NCBI GenBank assembly: GCA_023630585.1
Contig: CM042551.1
Coordinates: 21,258,501-21,322,500 of the forward strand
Origin: Cranoglanis bouderius
Lineage: Eukaryota > Chordata > Actinopteri > Siluriformes > Cranoglanididae
Direction of reading: 5' to 3'
DNA: 64,000 nt
Shown: positions 59,960 to 64,000 of the stretch, piece after piece
Numbering within the stretch: the stretch's first letter is position 1
Layout: the number at the start of each line of letters is the position of its first letter
The notes under the pieces: generated by a model
What the model was told of the DNA's origin: nothing
The model's input: only the letters and a program-made list of their open reading frames with translations
The model's database searches: none
Translations under genes and position numbers: made by a program

Positions 59960-60720
59960 AATCCGTCTAACTGTATTTCTTGAGTTTTCTTGGCTTCCTT
60001 GTATGGCAAGGTTCTGAAACACCGCCATTCCCAATATTGTATGCGGTTCTCAGACGTCTGATCCTCCTCCTCCGCCGACGGCTAAACCGACCTCTGTGCG
60101 GCTCGGGAGAGCCCGGAACCGAGGCAGTGTGTCCACCATACTACATTCAAAATTATATATAAGCAACGGTAAAGACCAGAAAATCACACAAGAATTTACG
60201 CATGGTTTATTATAGTTTGATTATACATTACTCTACGGACACACTGTTCTAGGTCGCCGCGGTGCAGTTGTGAAAATTCCCATGTCAAACTGACAGTGAC
60301 AGAAATATTTCATCTATTATAACGCGTATATAGTGGAAGTACTGAATGCAAAAGCGACCCAGAACAGTAATGCGTTATTCTTTACGCATGTCAAATATTA
60401 AAATATGCCCCTATGATCGGGACGCGACAAGGGTCAAGATGATTTGAATATTTGTTGTTGTTTTTGGCTTTTCAGCCGTTTCACATGACAGAACGTGGTA
60501 ACGTAGCTTTCTGAGTTTTCGAGCGCTTTCTCTACCATTCCTTTACGCGTCGTTTCTCAAGTCATGCAGAATGTCCGTTCTTTGCTCGAGGTCGGGGACC
60601 GCCACTCGAGCTCGCCGCTTTTGGGTGTGTAGGTCGGCAGTTTTTCTTCGAGGCCTTTTTTTCCTTCTCGCGTCCCCGGCTATTCCGGCGGCAGAGAAGC
60701 AGAGGGGCGGCCATGATGGT
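59960..60720 (-). pseudogene. hoxa2a: hoxa2a pseudogene (hexapeptide exon and deleted homeobox)
   Basis: On the minus strand, 60694-60630 reads LPPE-stop-PGTRE and, after a one-base shift, EKKASKKN. This is the Hoxa2 hexapeptide context (PPEYPWM-EKK-SKK) with Tyr changed to TAG (60680-60682) and Trp and Met lost. About 550 bp further on, 60075-60037 encodes RRRRIRRLRTAYN, matching the Hoxa2 homeodomain start RRLRTAY. The next bases (60026-59973) match the end of the homeobox (DNA GTGTTTCAGAACC for VWFQN, then decayed RRMKHKRQTQ) and the helix 1-2 coding part is missing. Spacing fits the single Hoxa2 intron. It lies 5' of hoxa1a in the same orientation, exactly where hoxa2a belongs. Zebrafish also has only a pseudogene at this place. 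The N-terminus and C-terminal half are not recognisable. Confidence 0.82.
60291..60302. promoter_or_regulatory. Tandem TGACAG (Meis/Prep-type) sites in the hoxa2a remnant intron
   Basis: TGACAGTGACAG lies between the two hoxa2a exon remnants, and a third TGACAG is at 60486-60491. In functional Hoxa2 the intron carries a rhombomere-4 enhancer using Prep/Meis (TGACAG) and Hox/Pbx sites. No clear TGATNNAT partner was found close by. Confidence 0.4.
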
Positions 60721-60822
60721 GTAGGTTCCCGGGATTCAAGCTATAGAAATATAGCCTTTCCTAAAGATTCAAGAACGTATATGATCTGCTTGCAAAATTA
60801 CCTCCATATTTAATAAATAAAC

Positions 60823-60848
60823 AAACAAACAAACAAACAAACAAACAA
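60823..60848. repeat. (CAAA)n microsatellite
   Basis: About six CAAA units followed by (TAAA)n. Confidence 0.9.
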
Positions 60849-61689
60849 ATAAATAAATAAGCTAAATTACTATTAAGGTCTAGCAATATATTTTACATAG
60901 TCTCATAATATAATTGCAGTTGTGTGGTATAGCCTACATACACATAAATCGATATCTTCCAACCAGGCTCAAACGTAAATTGTTGATGTTAGTGTGTATT
61001 TTTTGTGGTCCACTCAGGAGAACACTATATAGAACATTATAAAAGACTATACGCGGACAAGACAAGGGTACACGTATAGCATTGAGGTTATCTGATTCAT
61101 GAACAAAATAGGAAGGATCCATTTCAAACATCGTGAATCGAAAAGACCGCGCGAGCCGCTTGCAGTTTTTTTGTGCTTATATACTAAACAAAGAGTCAAG
61201 GAGGGCTGCGCGTGATCAATCTTACTCACCAAAAGGTCTGTCAACATCGCACCCCCCCCCCCCCCCCTACATATTTCAACTCTCTAACTCTGCACAAGAT
61301 CCAATGCAACCAGAATGAGACCAAGAAGACACTGTAGACGTTCTCTCTTGATTTATTCCTGTTTTACACTCAAAAACGAAGCAAATTAGAGGCAATGTAA
61401 GTGGTGAGTATATAGCCTAAATTCAACTGCTTTATTACATCTCTGTAGAGTTTCTGTTCAGTGCAATTTCTTTCGATTTTTTGTTTTTGTTTTTTTTGTA
61501 TTAAACATTTTGAGGAAGCGAAGAATTCATTTACACTGGCTTGTGTAGTAAGATACGGGATCTTGCTCGACTTCAAATGTTATAAAGCTGCTCCAAACAT
61601 ACCGATGACTGCTTTTTAGTACACTTGAAAAAGATTTTTTTGATTAGTGGAAACTGTATTTAAAAAAAGATGGTAAATAAAAAATTATG

Positions 61690-61805
<116 letters not shown>

Positions 61806-62328
61806 TGAGCTATAAGCTTACTGAAACAATTGCCATCGAAATAGTTCTTTGTGGCAATGCGAAGTTAAAGCATCTTTATTTTTCTTAGAGAAAATTTGTA
61901 AATAGGATAATACAGGAGTGCCTCAAGATGTATTTTTTTTCCTAAAGCAGCAATTATTTAAGGCGGTGAGCAACAAACCTGTAATATTGTAATATTACAT
62001 TACACTGCGCAGCACGTTTCACCACTCTGCCATGCGTCTGTGTTGCTCGTGACACATTTCTGCAATTCGGTTGCCAAATTTTCTCTGGAATTGTGTAATT
62101 TAAAAACAACTTTTTTATCTTAAAGTCTTAATCTCATCTTGAATCTTCTCTTATCGCACACACAGGGACCTGGGAAGCTGTCAGAGTGTAATGGATGAGT
62201 CTGCTCGGGGAAGAGAGGCCTGTACTGCTATGGACCTGACTGAACATCACGCATTACACGTGCAGCAGTAACCACTTTGTATATGTAATTGCAGGGAACA
62301 TACCTTTTCATGAGAACACGCAAGGTTT

Positions 62329-62332
<4 letters not shown>

Positions 62333-62397
<65 letters not shown>

Positions 62398-62399
62398 TT
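62333..62399. repeat. (AAT)n microsatellite
   Basis: About 22 AAT units. Confidence 0.95.
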
Positions 62400-63644
62400 A
62401 CGGCAACAGTTTCCGTGGATCTTTCACTGGTCGCAAAACTCAAAAGAGTTTAGTTAGAACAACTTGAATTTCATTTTGACTTCACATGGCTGTATTTACT
62501 CCAAAACTTGAGTAAATTTCACGTAAATGTTTTATATTTCAGTTGATGGTTAAAAAAAATAATAATAACAAGGTCAATAAACATATTGATTTTTATCCAG
62601 TGGAAACATATCCATGCAAACCGCTGACCTAAATTTTGTAACTCAGTTTCTACAGTGTATGAATGAAAAATAAACATGACATGATGAAATATAAATGTTT
62701 TCAAAGCTGATGAATTGTCCTGATTCTATAGAAACTGTAAATACTGATTTTTTTTAATGGTGAATTTTAAATTTTTTGTTTGCTTGTTTTGTTTTGCTTT
62801 TAGTTAAATTATCTTGAAGTAAATTTTGTTTTGAGTGGTTAAATATTGCACAACTAAAACAAGTAAGTCCACTTATTTTTCTTTTACTTATTGGTTTTAT
62901 ACAAGAGAGCTTAAACAAAAATGTAAATCTAATGCAAACTGTTTTTTTTTTTCTCTTATTGCACAGGAGAATAAAAGAAGGACACAAAAAGGACACATAA
63001 CCTAAACCTTATATTGTGCATAAATCTGATTTTGCTAACCACGCAGTATAAATGCTAAATTGTCAGTGACAACTAAAAATACTCAAAGCTGTTATTAACT
63101 AATGGGGCCATTCTTGAGCCATTCTTTATACAGCCTGCTCACCTGGTACAACTTGTATGCACAAAAGTTGAGAAACACAAAGAGAACTTGCAAAATATTT
63201 CATAACACAACTCCAGATCTTAAAGCCAATATGCAAGTGGAGGTCAAAAGCCACGCCCATGCCCAGTTATGGCACAGCTACAACATTATTTATATATGAC
63301 TGCATTCTTTTTACTAAACACATGGAAGGAATAGAAACTATAACAACTTATGTGCAGCACCACAGCAACCTCATGGTCATCCTCTGGTCAGCGTGTGCAA
63401 GAGTCCAATTGGTTCAAGTAAACTTTATTCCTTTTCTTTCCAGTTTTGTGAGCACTTGCAAAATAATTGGAAATTTAATCCAGTAAATTAAGCAAAATCT
63501 ACACAGTTTTTTTGTTTTTTTTTGTCAGAAATGGCAGAATGTGGAAAACATGTGATCTCAGTGTCTTAGGCATGGTGACATGGTTTGTGCTACTTGCGAT
63601 GGTTTGAGTAATTCAGTAAATGCTCATCACCTAGTATTTTCATA

Positions 63645-63875
63645 CACAGCAGTCTATAGAGTTTACACAAACATCCAGTGAGCAGCAGTTCTACCAAAAC
63701 ACCTTGTTTATGACACAATCCCAGAAAATCTATGATAACTCAATTGATCACTCTTTACAACCACAGTGAGCAGAAAAGCATCTCAGAATCCATGACATGC
63801 CAGACCTTGAGAGGGATGGGCTACAACAGACGAGGATCTCTTCAGATTCCATTCCTGTAAGCCAAGAACAGGTTT
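63645..63875 (+). repeat. Fragment of the GGAACACC Tc1-derived MITE family
   Basis: GTGAGCAGAAAAGCATCTCA and GTAAGCCAAGAACAGG match the interior of the element at 55031-55560, in the same orientation. Both ends are missing. Confidence 0.65.
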
Positions 63876-64000
63876 TGATGTTGACGATTCATCTCTCTTT
63901 TTCTAATGTTCCAACCCTGGGTGCAGAACAAATTCTACGTTCATTAAACTTGTATGAATGAGAGTTTTAACTCGACCAAAACACTGCTCCAAAATAAAAC

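Noticed and set aside
60560..60813. 80-codon plus-strand ORF (MSVLCSRSGTATRARR...)
   Set aside because: It is antisense to the hoxa2a exon 1 remnant, which gives a better explanation for its GC-rich composition.

Overview
This is a vertebrate, almost certainly teleost, genomic window. It has multi-exon genes with GT-AG introns, a teleost-type Hox gene (hoxa1a), dense Tc1-like transposons, fish LINE, Ty3/gypsy and SINE remnants, and many long (TA)n, (CA)n and (AAT)n microsatellites. The presence of a broken hoxa2a next to hoxa1a resembles the zebrafish hoxaa cluster, so an ostariophysan such as a catfish or characiform is my best guess; the species itself cannot be read from the sequence.

Layout: (1) 0.6-12.1 kb, plus strand: five coding exons of snx10 (PX-domain sorting nexin; the first coding exon lies before the window). 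Its two large introns hold Tc1 remnants and a Ty3/gypsy element that is itself split by a ~2 kb LTR-like insertion. (2) 13-32.6 kb: a gene-poor stretch of Tc1, hAT, gypsy, L2, L1/Tx1 and 5S-derived SINE copies, with one unexplained exon-like segment at 22.8 kb. (3) 33.3-38.7 kb, plus strand: a decayed multi-exon gene for a BEN-domain protein. One of its introns holds a long-TIR foldback element that is split by a clean solo LTR. (4) 39-51 kb: further retroelement debris. (5) 52.2-53.4 kb, minus strand: intact two-exon hoxa1a. (6) 53.4-64 kb: the 5' side of hoxa1a, with an intact-ORF Tc1 element, two perfect ~100 bp (TA)n-centred palindromes and, at 60.0-60.7 kb on the minus strand, a hoxa2a pseudogene. 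The pseudogene can be recognised from a ruined hexapeptide exon and an internally deleted homeobox.

The order snx10 - hoxa1a - (psi)hoxa2a fits the 3' edge of a HoxA cluster, where tetrapods have SNX10 - SKAP2 - HOXA1 - HOXA2. I found no skap2 exon. Only snx10 and hoxa1a look functional as host genes. The main points of interest are the hoxa2a pseudogene, whose presumed intron still carries tandem TGACAG (Meis/Prep-type) sites, the BEN-domain pseudogene, and TE invasion inside the cluster between hoxa1a and the dead hoxa2a.
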